64,000 nucleotides of DNA from Desulfonatronovibrio hydrogenovorans DSM 9292 (GTDB lineage: Bacteria; Desulfobacterota; Desulfovibrionia; Desulfovibrionales; Desulfonatronovibrionaceae). Positions 16,258-23,754 of this stretch are shown one piece after another; the stretch's first letter is position 1, and every line of letters starts with the position of its first letter. The notes beneath the pieces are model-generated. The model had not been told where the DNA came from and searched no databases. It saw only the letters and a program-made list of their open reading frames with translations. The stretch lies in contig NZ_JMKT01000011.1 of assembly GCF_000686525.1 (NCBI RefSeq), positions 124,001-188,000 of the forward strand, in the 5' to 3' direction. Made by a program: the position numbers and the translations under genes.

Positions 16258-16458
16258 CTACTTGCTGTCTAAAAAGTCAGGCCTGATATCCTTGTCCTTA
16301 ATGCGATCCAAGCCCTGTATAAATTTTACCTGCGGCAGGCCTAGAACCAGGCATGCCCTGATAAGTTCAGAGACAGTTAGGTCCAGTTCAACTGTCTGTT
16401 TGCCCAATAATACTTTGAGTTCTTCGCTGCAGCGAAATGTGATTGATGTTTCAGACAT
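16258..16458 (-). CDS. Ribbon-helix-helix (CopG-like) regulator
   Basis: The product has 66 residues: a strand TSITFRCSEELKVLL, then a helix-turn-helix region DLTVSELIRACLVLGLP, typical of CopG/Arc dimers. AGGAG lies 5 bases before the ATG. It follows the Cro-like gene by 9 bases and shares its promoter. It is probably an early regulator of the lysis-lysogeny switch or of replication. Confidence 0.75.
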   Translation of the reverse strand: MSETSITFRCSEELKVLLGKQTVELDLTVSELIRACLVLGLPQVKFIQGLDRIKDKDIRPDFLDSK

Positions 16459-16467
16459 GCGTACTCC

Positions 16468-16680
16468 TTATGGACTTTGTGGGGGTTTATCGTGTTGTCC
16501 GTTTAGACAGTTGATCAGCTTCACATAAACCATGTGGCTTACACATTTTTGCCTTCCCTTGAGGATTTTGCTGATTGTTGGCTGCTTGACTCCAATAATT
16601 TCAGCAAGCTGATTTTGAGTTAGCCCATCGTTGTTGATGATTTGGACGATTAGTGCTCTTAGATTCGTGAACTCTGTCAT
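16468..16680 (-). CDS. Cro-like XRE repressor
   Basis: The product has 70 residues with a clear helix-turn-helix: LTQNQLAEIIGVKQPTISKI, followed by a short basic tail. It is divergent from the CI-like gene across an 82-base control region, the classic Cro position. The predicted -10 box ends 6 bases before the ATG and no ribosome site precedes it in that space, so the mRNA may be leaderless. Its likely sites are the ATTCYTATRRGAAT-like palindromes described nearby. Confidence 0.85.
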   Translation of the reverse strand: MTEFTNLRALIVQIINNDGLTQNQLAEIIGVKQPTISKILKGRQKCVSHMVYVKLINCLNGQHDKPPQSP

Positions 16681-16686
16681 GCTTGA

Positions 16687-16736
16687 ATGATATTCCTATG
16701 AGAATATAAATGTCAACACTTCATTCTTTGAAGGAT
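16687..16736. promoter_or_regulatory. cI/cro control region: cro promoter and two operators
   Basis: On the minus strand TTGACA (16716-16711), an 18-base spacer and TATCAT (16692-16687) form a near-consensus promoter for cro. The operator ATTCCTATGAGAAT (16692-16705) sits inside it, extended to an 18-bp palindrome at 16690-16707. A second, imperfect copy, ATTCTTTGAAGGAT, begins exactly 31 bp further at 16723 and would cover the cI side. Confidence 0.75.
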
Positions 16737-16762
16737 ATGACAGCAAGATAAAAAGTAGGGTA

Positions 16763-17515
16763 ATGTTTGGTATGGATACAAGGAAACGACTAAGGGAGGG
16801 CATACTGCATGCTGCTAAACATTATGGTAGTCTGCAGAAAATGATTGAAAAAAATGAGCTTCATCAGCCAACTATCTCTAAAATTGTTAACGACAAATCC
16901 AATCCTCAGTGGAGTACTGTAGCGAAAATTTTTGATGCACTAAAAGCTGAAATCACTTTTCCTTTTGATGACTCCAAAAAAGATATCACCAAGTCCGTCC
17001 ATTTCGTGAAGCCCAAAATTGTTACAGCCCTGCCTGATGACGGTCCCATTGACGATGATTATATTGCTGTCCCTCTTGCCTCAATGCCAGTGGCTGCAGG
17101 TAGAGGGATCATACCAGAAGACAAAATCAGGAGCTGGATCCTGGTCTGGAAGGGGCAGGAGGCAGTCAGGCACAGAGGTAATCTGGCAGCAGTTGAGATA
17201 GGCCCCAGGGAAACATCAATGATTCCCACATTACATCCCAAGGATATTGTACTCATTGATCGGGATGATTACAGGCCCAAGCCGCCGCCGGGTAATATTT
17301 ACCTGGTGCGGGAGCCTCAGGGGGACGTTGACGGTCTGGCAATAAAGCGGGTCAGATTTCAGATCAAGAACAATAAAGAATTGATTGTCTTTTATTCCGA
17401 CAATACAGACTTCGCACCAGACATTTACGACATGGAGACTGACTATTCAGGGGAAGTCTCCAGGGCGGTTGTTGGCCGGGTGATCTGGAGCTGGTCGGAT
17501 ATGACGAAGAAGTGA
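16763..17515 (+). CDS. CI-type repressor with LexA-like autoprotease domain
   Basis: The product has 250 residues. The N-terminal DNA-binding domain includes EKNELHQPTISKIVNDKSNP. After a linker, the S24 peptidase domain has the Ala-Gly cleavage site in MPVAAGRGI (Ala112-Gly113), the catalytic Ser152 in PRETSMIPTL and Lys195 in LAIKRV. This is the RecA-stimulated self-cleaving repressor that maintains lysogeny and is destroyed on DNA damage. The gene is divergent from cro. A second ATG three codons in is also possible. The ParB-like and Dam genes follow on the same strand. Confidence 0.92.
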   Translation: MFGMDTRKRLREGILHAAKHYGSLQKMIEKNELHQPTISKIVNDKSNPQWSTVAKIFDALKAEITFPFDDSKKDITKSVHFVKPKIVTALPDDGPIDDDYIAVPLASMPVAAGRGIIPEDKIRSWILVWKGQEAVRHRGNLAAVEIGPRETSMIPTLHPKDIVLIDRDDYRPKPPPGNIYLVREPQGDVDGLAIKRVRFQIKNNKELIVFYSDNTDFAPDIYDMETDYSGEVSRAVVGRVIWSWSDMTKK

Positions 17516-17647
17516 ATAAGGGTTTTTCAGATAATAAATATAGTGGTCATAACGGGTGTATGGCGGCTGGTGGGACGTCTTTAGTTGTTTTCTGAACCGA
17601 ACTAGCCAAAACGTTTGTGTGTTGTATCAGATTATTGCGAGGTTGCT

Positions 17648-18982
17648 ATGAGGGAAAGTTTCAAACCTGTACCGAATGTTCCTATTAATAACATCAAGCT
17701 CGATATTTTTAACTTTAGATATTACGGGCAGCTGAGCAGTCAACGAGACTGCGTGAAAGCGATGCTAAATGATAAAAATTCTGGTCTTTTAAACATCGCA
17801 AAGGATATCGCTCAAAATGGACTAACTCCGGATCCAATAGTAATCTCCAAAGATGATGCTGATGAATGGGTTGTTCGTGAAGGCAACAGAAGAATCACTG
17901 CATTAAAGTTACTTAATCAACCTGCAATCATAGAAGATCATCCTTTATATCATAAATTCAAAGATATCTCTAATAACTATCAACAAAATTTTCCCAAGGC
18001 TGTGGACTGTTTAGCCTGCGACAATGAAGATACCATCCTTGAGTATTTGGACCGTGTGCATGGAGGCTTTAAAGACGGAATTGGCCGTAGATGGTGGAGT
18101 GCTGATAACAAAACTTTCTATAATATGCATAGAGGAAAGCCGGGTGAAAACGCACTGGCGATTAAAGCCAAACAGATTGCTGTAGAGAATGGGGCCTCTA
18201 TTAAAGAGCCTTACTTTATCACAAATCTACAGAGAGTGTTGCAAAATTCCGGTGTTCAAAAAATGCTTGGCATGTCATGGGACGGTCAGGGTATTATTGC
18301 TTCTGTAGACAAAGGACTGTTTATAAGTATTCTCAAAGAGATTGTGATGAAGACCGCAGATAAGACGTCCAGAGATCTCTATCTCGCTGACGAGCAACAG
18401 AAGTTTGTTGCTGATATCCTTAAAGCACTTGACGTTGACGTTGAAGCCGCTGGAACAGAACCCTATAGCCTTGATCCAGAAGATCCGAAATCTCCCTCCA
18501 GCAAACCTTCTAAAAGAAAAACTGGGAGAACCCCCATCAAACCAACTTGGGATCGAAAGCGATTAATTAACCCTGTTAAGACCACCCTGAAAATATCCGA
18601 TATTCAGGAAAACAGAAAGGCCCGTGATATCTACCTTGAACTTGCAAGAAAAATCGATGTTCGAGAAGCTACCAACGCTGCATCGGTCTTGTTAAGGGTT
18701 TTATTAGAGTTAAGTGTTAATCATTACCTGCGTAAGCATTCCTTGTGTGACAAGAATGCGTTGCATAAAAATATCAAGCAAATTGTTGGCGATATGTTTA
18801 ATAGTGGTAAGCTCAAAAAAAACTACCACGATGAAATGTTGCGCTTTTGTGCTCATGATGAGCTTTTGTCTGCGAAATCCCTCCAGCGACTTGTTCATTC
18901 CCCAGACTTCAATCCTGATCCTAGGACGATTTGCACCTTGTGGGATAACATTGAAAAATTCGTAACCCTATGTTGGAAATAA
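17648..18982 (+). CDS. ParB/Srx-fold protein of unknown function
   Basis: The product has 444 residues from an ATG with GAGGT 6 bases upstream. Residues 5-90 fit the ParB/sulfiredoxin nucleotide-binding fold: NVPINNIKLDIFNFRYYG, GLTPDPIVIS and WVVREGNRRITALKLLN, with the Gly-Asn-Arg-Arg motif. The rest is not recognised. It has a central region with RRWWSAD, a hydrophilic Lys/Ser/Pro linker (about 290-320), and a helical C-terminal domain (TNAASVLLRVLLELSVNHYL). There is no HTH typical of partition ParB. It is AT-richer than neighbouring phage genes and precedes a Dam-type methylase by 54 bases, so the two look like an acquired cassette. Confidence 0.65.
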   Translation: MRESFKPVPNVPINNIKLDIFNFRYYGQLSSQRDCVKAMLNDKNSGLLNIAKDIAQNGLTPDPIVISKDDADEWVVREGNRRITALKLLNQPAIIEDHPLYHKFKDISNNYQQNFPKAVDCLACDNEDTILEYLDRVHGGFKDGIGRRWWSADNKTFYNMHRGKPGENALAIKAKQIAVENGASIKEPYFITNLQRVLQNSGVQKMLGMSWDGQGIIASVDKGLFISILKEIVMKTADKTSRDLYLADEQQKFVADILKALDVDVEAAGTEPYSLDPEDPKSPSSKPSKRKTGRTPIKPTWDRKRLINPVKTTLKISDIQENRKARDIYLELARKIDVREATNAASVLLRVLLELSVNHYLRKHSLCDKNALHKNIKQIVGDMFNSGKLKKNYHDEMLRFCAHDELLSAKSLQRLVHSPDFNPDPRTICTLWDNIEKFVTLCWK

Positions 18983-19036
18983 TTCTGGCCATCCTGCCTT
19001 GGTCATGCTATCCTTCCTTTCAGAAGGAGGGCTGAT

Positions 19037-19936
19037 ATGCAGTATTATTCGCCGCTTAGATATCCTGGCGGTAAAGGCAGATTAGCTACGTTAATAAAAG
19101 ATATCATCGAAATAAATCAGCTTAACGATGGAACGTACGTTGAGCCCTATGCTGGGGGAGCTGGTGTAGCCTTAGCTCTGCTTTTGGAGGAGTATGTCTG
19201 GGATATTGTCATAAACGATATCGACCCCGCCATCTATGCATTTTGGCATACAGTATTAGATAAAACAGAATGGTTTAAAAAGCAGATACGTGACACACCT
19301 GTCACTATTGAACAGTGGGACAGACAAAAAGAAATATTTATGCATCAAAATAAATATTCTTTGAATAAGGTTGGATTCGCAGCCTTTTACCTGAATCGGA
19401 CCAACAGGTCAGGGATCCTGCAAGGAGGGGTAATCGGAGGAAGGAAACAATCAAATTTCTACAAGATAAATGCTAGGTTTAACAAAGAAAGTCTAACCAA
19501 GCGCATAGATCTGATCGCCAGACATAAGTCAAGAATTCGAGTTTATAACAAAGATGCGACTGATCTTGTACAACATATCGCTCCAAAGATTGATAAAAAT
19601 AACACTTTATTTTATTTTGATCCTCCATATTATTCTAAGGGAAACCTGTTATATACTAATCACTATACACAATCGGACCACTATTATGTTTCTAAATGCA
19701 TAAAAAGTCTAACGTCATCGTGGCTGGTGACCTATGATGACAATCAGGCGATAAGAGATCTTTATGCTGGACTTCCTTGTCTTCCTTTTTCAATGACATA
19801 TTCAGCAAACCAAGAGAGGTGTAAGGGATCGGAGATAATGTTTTATCAGGGGCTGAGGTTGCCAGAATATATTAACAAGATGAAGGCCCCATACTTTAGT
19901 CGGCACAATGTTAGAGACTTATCGATAGAACAATAA
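19037..19936 (+). CDS. D12-class DNA N6-adenine methyltransferase (Dam family)
   Basis: The product has 299 residues with LRYPGGKGRL (motif X), YVEPYAGGAGVALAL (motif I, AdoMet binding) and FYFDPPYYSKG (catalytic DPPY). It transfers a methyl group to adenine N6; the target is probably GATC-like but cannot be read from sequence. AAGGAGG lies 6 bases before the ATG. It follows the ParB-like gene and is closed by its own terminator. The pair is probably expressed in the lysogen and could modify host or phage DNA, protect against restriction, or be half of a restriction system. Confidence 0.92.
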   Translation: MQYYSPLRYPGGKGRLATLIKDIIEINQLNDGTYVEPYAGGAGVALALLLEEYVWDIVINDIDPAIYAFWHTVLDKTEWFKKQIRDTPVTIEQWDRQKEIFMHQNKYSLNKVGFAAFYLNRTNRSGILQGGVIGGRKQSNFYKINARFNKESLTKRIDLIARHKSRIRVYNKDATDLVQHIAPKIDKNNTLFYFDPPYYSKGNLLYTNHYTQSDHYYVSKCIKSLTSSWLVTYDDNQAIRDLYAGLPCLPFSMTYSANQERCKGSEIMFYQGLRLPEYINKMKAPYFSRHNVRDLSIEQ

Positions 19937-20041
19937 TACCAAGTGACTATTATAACAAATTTTTGTCTACTTGAATTATTTGAGAATCATAACTAGAACA
20001 GAGGCCTAAAAAGAGGCTAAAGGCAAGATACGACAGCAATG

Positions 20042-20068
20042 AAAAGCCCCGCTCCGGCGGGGTTTTTT
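20042..20068 (+). terminator. Rho-independent terminator after dam
   Basis: The stem CCCCGC/GCGGGG with loop TCCG is followed by six Ts. It ends the cI side transcript carrying the ParB-like and Dam genes and separates it from convergent small minus-strand ORFs. Confidence 0.88.
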
Positions 20069-20089
20069 ATTATCCCAATCCAACCCACC

Positions 20090-20251
20090 TTATCTGATAA
20101 ACCCTTTATCACGGCAGATATCCAGCTGGGCAGACAAGCAAAGGCCAGGATTCCTCCTATATTCCCTGGCTACCCATAGGCATCTTTTCTCTTCAAATTC
20201 ATGAGCATATCGTCTTAGTTCAAGCTCACTCATCTGCATCATTTCATGCAT
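20090..20251 (-). CDS. Small unknown phage protein
   Basis: The product has 53 residues from the first ATG. It is strongly helical with charged residues (SELELRRYAHEFEEKRCLWV) and ends CRDKGFIR. The open frame continues upstream for 16 codons without a stop (GFLDWEPHRKS), but no standard start codon is there, so a CTG start or a frameshift with the overlapping upstream ORF is possible. No family is recognised. Confidence 0.42.
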   Translation of the reverse strand: MHEMMQMSELELRRYAHEFEEKRCLWVAREYRRNPGLCLSAQLDICRDKGFIR

Positions 20252-20273
20252 GGACTTTCTGTGAGGTTCCCAG

Positions 20274-20477
20274 TCAAGGAAGCCAGGCAGGCATGATTTT
20301 AAAGAGCTGAATGCCCCCTAGCATGCTGAGCCTCCCGGGTATCACTGCGATTAAAATCACGACTACAACCAGAGCTAGGAGGATCTCTTTAATGCTGACT
20401 TTTTGATTCAAAATTTCAACCCCCTGTTTTGCATGCGTTATTTTCTTTTTAATGCATCGCAACAACAATTTCGTCAA
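20274..20477 (-). CDS. Possible small single-pass membrane protein
   Basis: The 67-codon frame has one clear membrane segment (EILLALVVVVILIAVIPGRL). The outermost start is a TTG; a better-placed TTG lies within the frame after AGGGGG. It overlaps the unrecognised small ORF downstream in another frame. It could be a minor phage membrane protein, or a chance frame. Confidence 0.3.
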   Translation of the reverse strand: MTKLLLRCIKKKITHAKQGVEILNQKVSIKEILLALVVVVILIAVIPGRLSMLGGIQLFKIMPAWLP

Positions 20478-20574
20478 TTCCCATCCGTCTTATTTTCCGA
20501 CCTTAAGTCATCTTTTAGGTTAATGATCATGATAGTGTGCTGCTCACAGGGCAATCATAAAAAATGCACTTTTA

Positions 20575-20624
20575 ATTCTTATAAGAATTTAATGTTGACA
20601 ATATTATTCTTATAGGAATATCGT
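20575..20624 (+). promoter_or_regulatory. Second operator pair with rightward early promoter
   Basis: Two near-identical palindromes, ATTCTTATAAGAAT (20575-20588) and ATTCTTATAGGAAT (20606-20619), are spaced exactly 31 bp, as in the cI/cro region. TTGACA (20595-20600) and TATCGT (20619-20624) with an 18-base spacer form a rightward promoter. The promoter core aligns closely with the cro promoter on the other strand. CI should repress the rightward early genes here. Confidence 0.75.
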
Positions 20625-20639
20625 TTCTTGAACAACACG

Positions 20640-21027
20640 GGCAAACCTCACCGAAAGCGCCGCGACAATCGAATTGGCCGGCCAGTAGGGCGAGGGTTTG
20701 GTGTTGAACAGCTGGACCAGTTCTGAGAGCACAATCACAGAGGGCCTGAACCCGTACGGCAGTAAGGCAACCGGTGAAAGGCAGAACCAGGACAGGAAAG
20801 GCCAAAGTTGGTGAACAGTGAAATGAGGGTGTCGGGGACAGATCCGGGCGGTGCGGGCTGTAGGGCCGGTTTTAATCCCGCCTGAGTCACACAAAATTGC
20901 CACCCAGGGCCGCATTGTTGCGGGTGAAGGATCAGGACACTTCTTGCACACCCCTGATCTCCAGACTCGAAAAGCCTTGAAGAAGGTGGAAACAGATCCT
21001 TGGGTGGAAAAAAAATGAGGGAGGACT
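20640..21027. other. Region without a convincing gene, possibly a decayed early gene
   Basis: Downstream of the rightward promoter there are only short frames broken by stops. One opens with an Arg-rich stretch (KPHRKRRDNRIGRPVGRGFG). Another near the end reads RIVAGEGSGHFLHTPDLQ and stops just before the next gene. They are in different frames and may be remnants of one frameshifted gene. A 180-codon minus-strand frame covers the region, but it runs into the operators and looks like a shadow. Confidence 0.4.
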
Positions 21028-21246
21028 ATGCGCCTAACTGCTGTGGAGGCCAGGAAAAAGATTTGTCCGTTATTGCGGATAGGGATGATGGTGGCCGCTC
21101 CGGAATCAAGGGTTACGCACACTGACTGTCTTTGTCTTGCTGATGGTTGCATGATGTGGGGGTGGGCTTGCCCTGATGCAGTCCAGCAGATGGGGTTTTG
21201 TGGGCTGGTTGCTCAAACCGGATATTTTAAGAAACACGGAAAATAA
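21028..21246 (+). CDS. Small Cys/Trp-motif phage protein
   Basis: The product has 72 residues. The stretch CLADGCMMWGWACP, followed by GFCGLV, resembles a widespread small phage protein with a Cys-x4-Cys-Met-x-Trp-x-Trp and a later Gly-x-Cys-Gly-Leu, probably a zinc-binding protein of unknown role. GGAGG lies just before the ATG. Its stop overlaps the next start as TAATG, the first of a chain of overlapping early genes. Confidence 0.62.
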   Translation: MRLTAVEARKKICPLLRIGMMVAAPESRVTHTDCLCLADGCMMWGWACPDAVQQMGFCGLVAQTGYFKKHGK

Positions 21247-21422
21247 TGAACATCCACGAATTTAGAGAATTCATTTCATACATCCAGTCTCAGGGCATCC
21301 CTCTGTCCCATCCCCTGGACGGGGTTATGATCAGGAGGTTCAGGGCAGCGAAGAAAAGGGGCGCCTGGTTGTCCATATCTGTCCCTGGCCCCAGGCGAGG
21401 GCGGGGAAAACATGTCCAGTAA
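21246..21422 (+). CDS. Small unknown phage early protein
   Basis: The product has 58 residues, beginning MNIHEFREFISYIQSQGIPL and then DGVMIRRFRAAKKRGAWLSI, ending in a basic tail. Its start overlaps the previous stop by one base and its end overlaps the next start by 11 bases, so it is translated as part of the chain. The middle vaguely resembles the N-terminal region of phage primase/toprim proteins, too weakly to name it. Confidence 0.5.
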   Translation: MNIHEFREFISYIQSQGIPLSHPLDGVMIRRFRAAKKRGAWLSISVPGPRRGRGKHVQ

Positions 21423-21636
21423 ATTTGCCAGGTTTCATCGGAAGATTTCAAGGCTGATAATCAACGACACGTGTCTTGACTATGGTCAGAAAGCCAAGCT
21501 GTTCAACTTGCTGGCCTGGAACGGTCCGGATGCTGCCTGGCATGAATACGAGGAGTTACGGTGCAAGATAGAAGACCGACCGAAAAGAAAATCAACTCCC
21601 AGCACGAGCTGGTCTGCTTCCAAGCCAAGTGTATAG
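21412..21636 (+). CDS. Small unknown phage early protein
   Basis: The product has 74 residues. The N-terminal part is helical and basic (KFARFHRKISRLIINDTCLD), followed by an acidic WHEYEELRCKIEDRP and a Ser/Thr-rich tail that overlaps the next gene in another frame. The ATG lies inside the previous gene. No family is recognised. Confidence 0.45.
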   Translation: MSSKFARFHRKISRLIINDTCLDYGQKAKLFNLLAWNGPDAAWHEYEELRCKIEDRPKRKSTPSTSWSASKPSV

Positions 21637-21776
21637 CTACGGATCTGCAGGCCCGGGTCAGGCGGATGTCTTTTGTTGACAGTCCTGATGATTTGGAGAG
21701 GTTGCTGCGGGGGATCAGAGCGTTCCAGGAAACCTTGGATCTGCTCAAAAAACATGTGCAGGAAGCTGAATCATGA
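21561..21776 (+). CDS. Small helical phage early protein (GTG start)
   Basis: The product has 71 residues from a GTG with GAGGAG 5 bases upstream, which decides the start. It is almost wholly helical with a heptad-like C-terminal half (DSPDDLERLLRGIRAFQETL). It overlaps the gene before by 76 bases and the next by 4. Unknown function. Confidence 0.5.
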   Translation: MQDRRPTEKKINSQHELVCFQAKCIATDLQARVRRMSFVDSPDDLERLLRGIRAFQETLDLLKKHVQEAES

Positions 21777-21922
21777 AAATGTTTCTGGCACTGGCAATTC
21801 TCTTATCATTTTTTGGCCTTGTGGGTAGGTTCGAAATGGCCCACCAGCTAGAAGCGGAGTTTTATGGTCAGCTTGAACAGTGCAGCGTCGCTGTTACCAG
21901 TGTCATGGTTGGAAGTGATTAA
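21773..21922 (+). CDS. Tiny membrane or secreted phage protein
   Basis: The product has 49 residues. A lysine is followed by a hydrophobic segment MFLALAILLSFFGLVG, then a short polar part with one Cys (LEQCSVAVTSVMVGSD). It could be a membrane-anchored peptide with its C-terminus in the periplasm. The ATGA overlap with the previous stop and the 2-base gap to the methylase gene support translation. Confidence 0.45.
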   Translation: MKMFLALAILLSFFGLVGRFEMAHQLEAEFYGQLEQCSVAVTSVMVGSD

Positions 21923-21924
21923 TA

Positions 21925-22611
21925 ATGAAAAATCAGCAGCCCCCGTTTCTTCTGTCTGTCTATGACTACACCGGCAACTGGGCAAAGCCATATGTCGAAG
22001 CTGGATGGCGTGTTCTTTTGTGGGATTACAAGTTTGAAGGCTGTATTCTGGAGAGCTTCGGCAGGCTGATGTCGTTGGTTGAAGAAGAAAACAATGGGCA
22101 TATTGACGGATTGCTCTCTGCTCCCCCATGCACAGCCTTTGCAAGTTCAGGGGCCAGATGGTGGCCTGACAAAGACAGGCATGTAAGTGGGTTGCACCCC
22201 TTTGATTCATTTACAGAGTACATGATCGCTCTTGCTTTGATGGTTCTGGTGATGGTTGAAGCATTTAAGCCAAAATTCTGGGCATTGGAAAATCCTGTGG
22301 GACGAATTGAAAAGCTTGTGCCTGAGCTCAGATTTTATCGCCGCCTGATTTTTGATCCGTGTGATTATGGGGACCCGTACACAAAGCGGACTGTTCTCTG
22401 GGGAAAGTTTAATCCAAATTTAAAGAAAAACCCGATCAAACCGCTCCATGGATCATTGATGCACAGGCTGCCTCCAAGTCCTGATCGTACAACCATGCGC
22501 AGCGTGACGCCTCCGGGATTTGCGCAAGCATTTTACCGAGCAAACAACCTAAGCGGCCGGCCCACCGTCAGGACGACCATGAAGTCAATCAACATGCTGG
22601 AGGCCGTGTGA
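21925..22611 (+). CDS. Phage C5 cytosine DNA methyltransferase-like protein
   Basis: The product has 228 residues. LLSVYDYTGNWAKPYVEAGW is motif I, LLSAPPCTAFASSGARWW has the catalytic Cys of the Pro-Cys motif, and FWALENPVGRIEKL is the Glu-Asn motif. This is the short phage type found in many early regions, with a reduced target domain. It probably methylates phage DNA against restriction, or is a diverged relative. The target is unknown. Part of the overlapping early gene chain; GTG of the next gene overlaps its stop. Confidence 0.8.
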   Translation: MKNQQPPFLLSVYDYTGNWAKPYVEAGWRVLLWDYKFEGCILESFGRLMSLVEEENNGHIDGLLSAPPCTAFASSGARWWPDKDRHVSGLHPFDSFTEYMIALALMVLVMVEAFKPKFWALENPVGRIEKLVPELRFYRRLIFDPCDYGDPYTKRTVLWGKFNPNLKKNPIKPLHGSLMHRLPPSPDRTTMRSVTPPGFAQAFYRANNLSGRPTVRTTMKSINMLEAV

Positions 22612-22796
22612 ACATCCAAAAGAAAATGCCAGGCATCATCAAGAAACTGGATAAGGCCATAGAAGCTCTGGATCTACTTTGGGAGCTGACCGCAGACAGT
22701 GATCGCGAAGATCCCAGGGATACACGAATTCAGCTCAGGCGTGACCTGGCTGAATATGCCGACTACCTGGAAAGAGCAACATGGTGGAGACAATGA
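22608..22796 (+). CDS. Small unknown phage early protein (GTG start)
   Basis: The product has 62 residues, acidic and helical (KLDKAIEALDLLWELTADSD, then YADYLERATWWRQ). The GTG start overlaps the methylase stop by 4 bases, and the end overlaps the next gene as ATGA. No family recognised. Confidence 0.5.
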   Translation: MNIQKKMPGIIKKLDKAIEALDLLWELTADSDREDPRDTRIQLRRDLAEYADYLERATWWRQ

Positions 22797-23377
22797 AAGC
22801 AAGTAGATACATGAAATACGGCAACAAGCCACCCATGACCAAGGCCAGGCGCCTCAAAAAGCAGACCGAGGCGGCTAGGCGAAAAGAGTTGGCAAGAAGA
22901 AAGGTTGTACTGGCTTCAGTGGCAGCCGTTGCCCAGGGATGTGCCGGCCAGATCGAAGCTGCTGCGCTCAAGGAGCTGGAGAACCACAGCCATAGAAGAG
23001 GGCTATACAGCACGATTGAACAAATGTGGAGGATCTGCAGCTGGTCTGAAGAGTGTCTAACAGGACTTGAGATTGGGAAAAAAGCCTTGAGCAGAGCCTG
23101 GGTTAATTTTGCGAATGTCCAGGCTATGCTTATGAAGTACATTCATGGGAGGTTGGACGGAATTGAACAGTATGCTGCTGTCTGGATGATGATCAGTTTC
23201 ATGGCTGACGAGGCCAGAGATCAATACTCTGGTCAGGCCAAGGAGTGGAATTTTCTTGCCGGATGCATCGCAACCTGGTGCGTCTGGCTTTTGGAAGAGT
23301 GCGACGACCTGGAGCAAGTGGAGGCAATCGGCGGCGAACTCAGCCAGATGGCTTGGGAGGTGATCAGGTGCCAATAG
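22793..23377 (+). CDS. Unknown phage early protein
   Basis: The product has 194 residues from the ATG with GGAG about 5 bases upstream. It has a very basic N-terminus (MTKARRLKKQTEAARRKELA), then a helical body with many Trp residues (WRICSWSEECLTGLEIGKKA; WCVWLLEECDDLEQ). No known domain. It overlaps the excisionase-like gene by 10 bases. The basic start could bind nucleic acid. Confidence 0.55.
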   Translation: MKASRYMKYGNKPPMTKARRLKKQTEAARRKELARRKVVLASVAAVAQGCAGQIEAAALKELENHSHRRGLYSTIEQMWRICSWSEECLTGLEIGKKALSRAWVNFANVQAMLMKYIHGRLDGIEQYAAVWMMISFMADEARDQYSGQAKEWNFLAGCIATWCVWLLEECDDLEQVEAIGGELSQMAWEVIRCQ

Positions 23378-23754
23378 TAGACTTGCACGGACTGGCTGAA
23401 TTTCTAAACACACCCATTGCCACCATATATCGCACCTGGAGGGAATACCCCCATTTTTTCAAAAAGTCTGGAACAAGGCACGGAAAGAATGCCCTGTTTG
23501 ACACTGATGATGTGCTGGCGTATCTCAAATCAAACTGCAGCGGTGGTGGAAATGGCGGTTACAGAGTATCAGACCAAGAAGGGCAGGAGATACCTGGCGG
23601 TCCTGTGGATGGACGGCAGGCGTATCGCTCGTCAGGGAGGCTTTCTGACCAAGAAAGAAGCCCGCGAGTGGGAAAGCACCGAAGAAAGGAAAATCTTGTC
23701 TGGTTTGAAGACAGACACGGCCTATTCAGTCATAGCCGAACAATACCTGAATGA
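23368..23754 (+). CDS. Excisionase-like HTH protein (GTG start)
   Basis: The first 60 residues have a MerR/excisionase-type winged HTH: DLHGLAEFLNTPIATIYRTW, then KNALFDTDDVLAYLKSN. GGAGGTGATCAG precedes the GTG. The frame continues for about 65 more codons inside the integrase gene in another frame; this tail is Arg/Gly-rich and may be unimportant. In phages, such proteins bend DNA next to the attachment site and direct excision. Position directly before int supports this. Confidence 0.65.
   Translation: MPIVDLHGLAEFLNTPIATIYRTWREYPHFFKKSGTRHGKNALFDTDDVLAYLKSNCSGGGNGGYRVSDQEGQEIPGGPVDGRQAYRSSGRLSDQERSPRVGKHRRKENLVWFEDRHGLFSHSRTIPE

Noticed and set aside
17648-18982. Plasmid partition protein ParB
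   Set aside because: Only the nucleotide-binding fold matches; there is no ParB HTH, no parA gene and no parS-like repeats nearby.
20610-21152. 180-codon minus-strand ORF over the early leader region
   Set aside because: It has no ribosome site, runs through the gene starting at 21028 and into the operators, and its composition fits a reverse-strand shadow.
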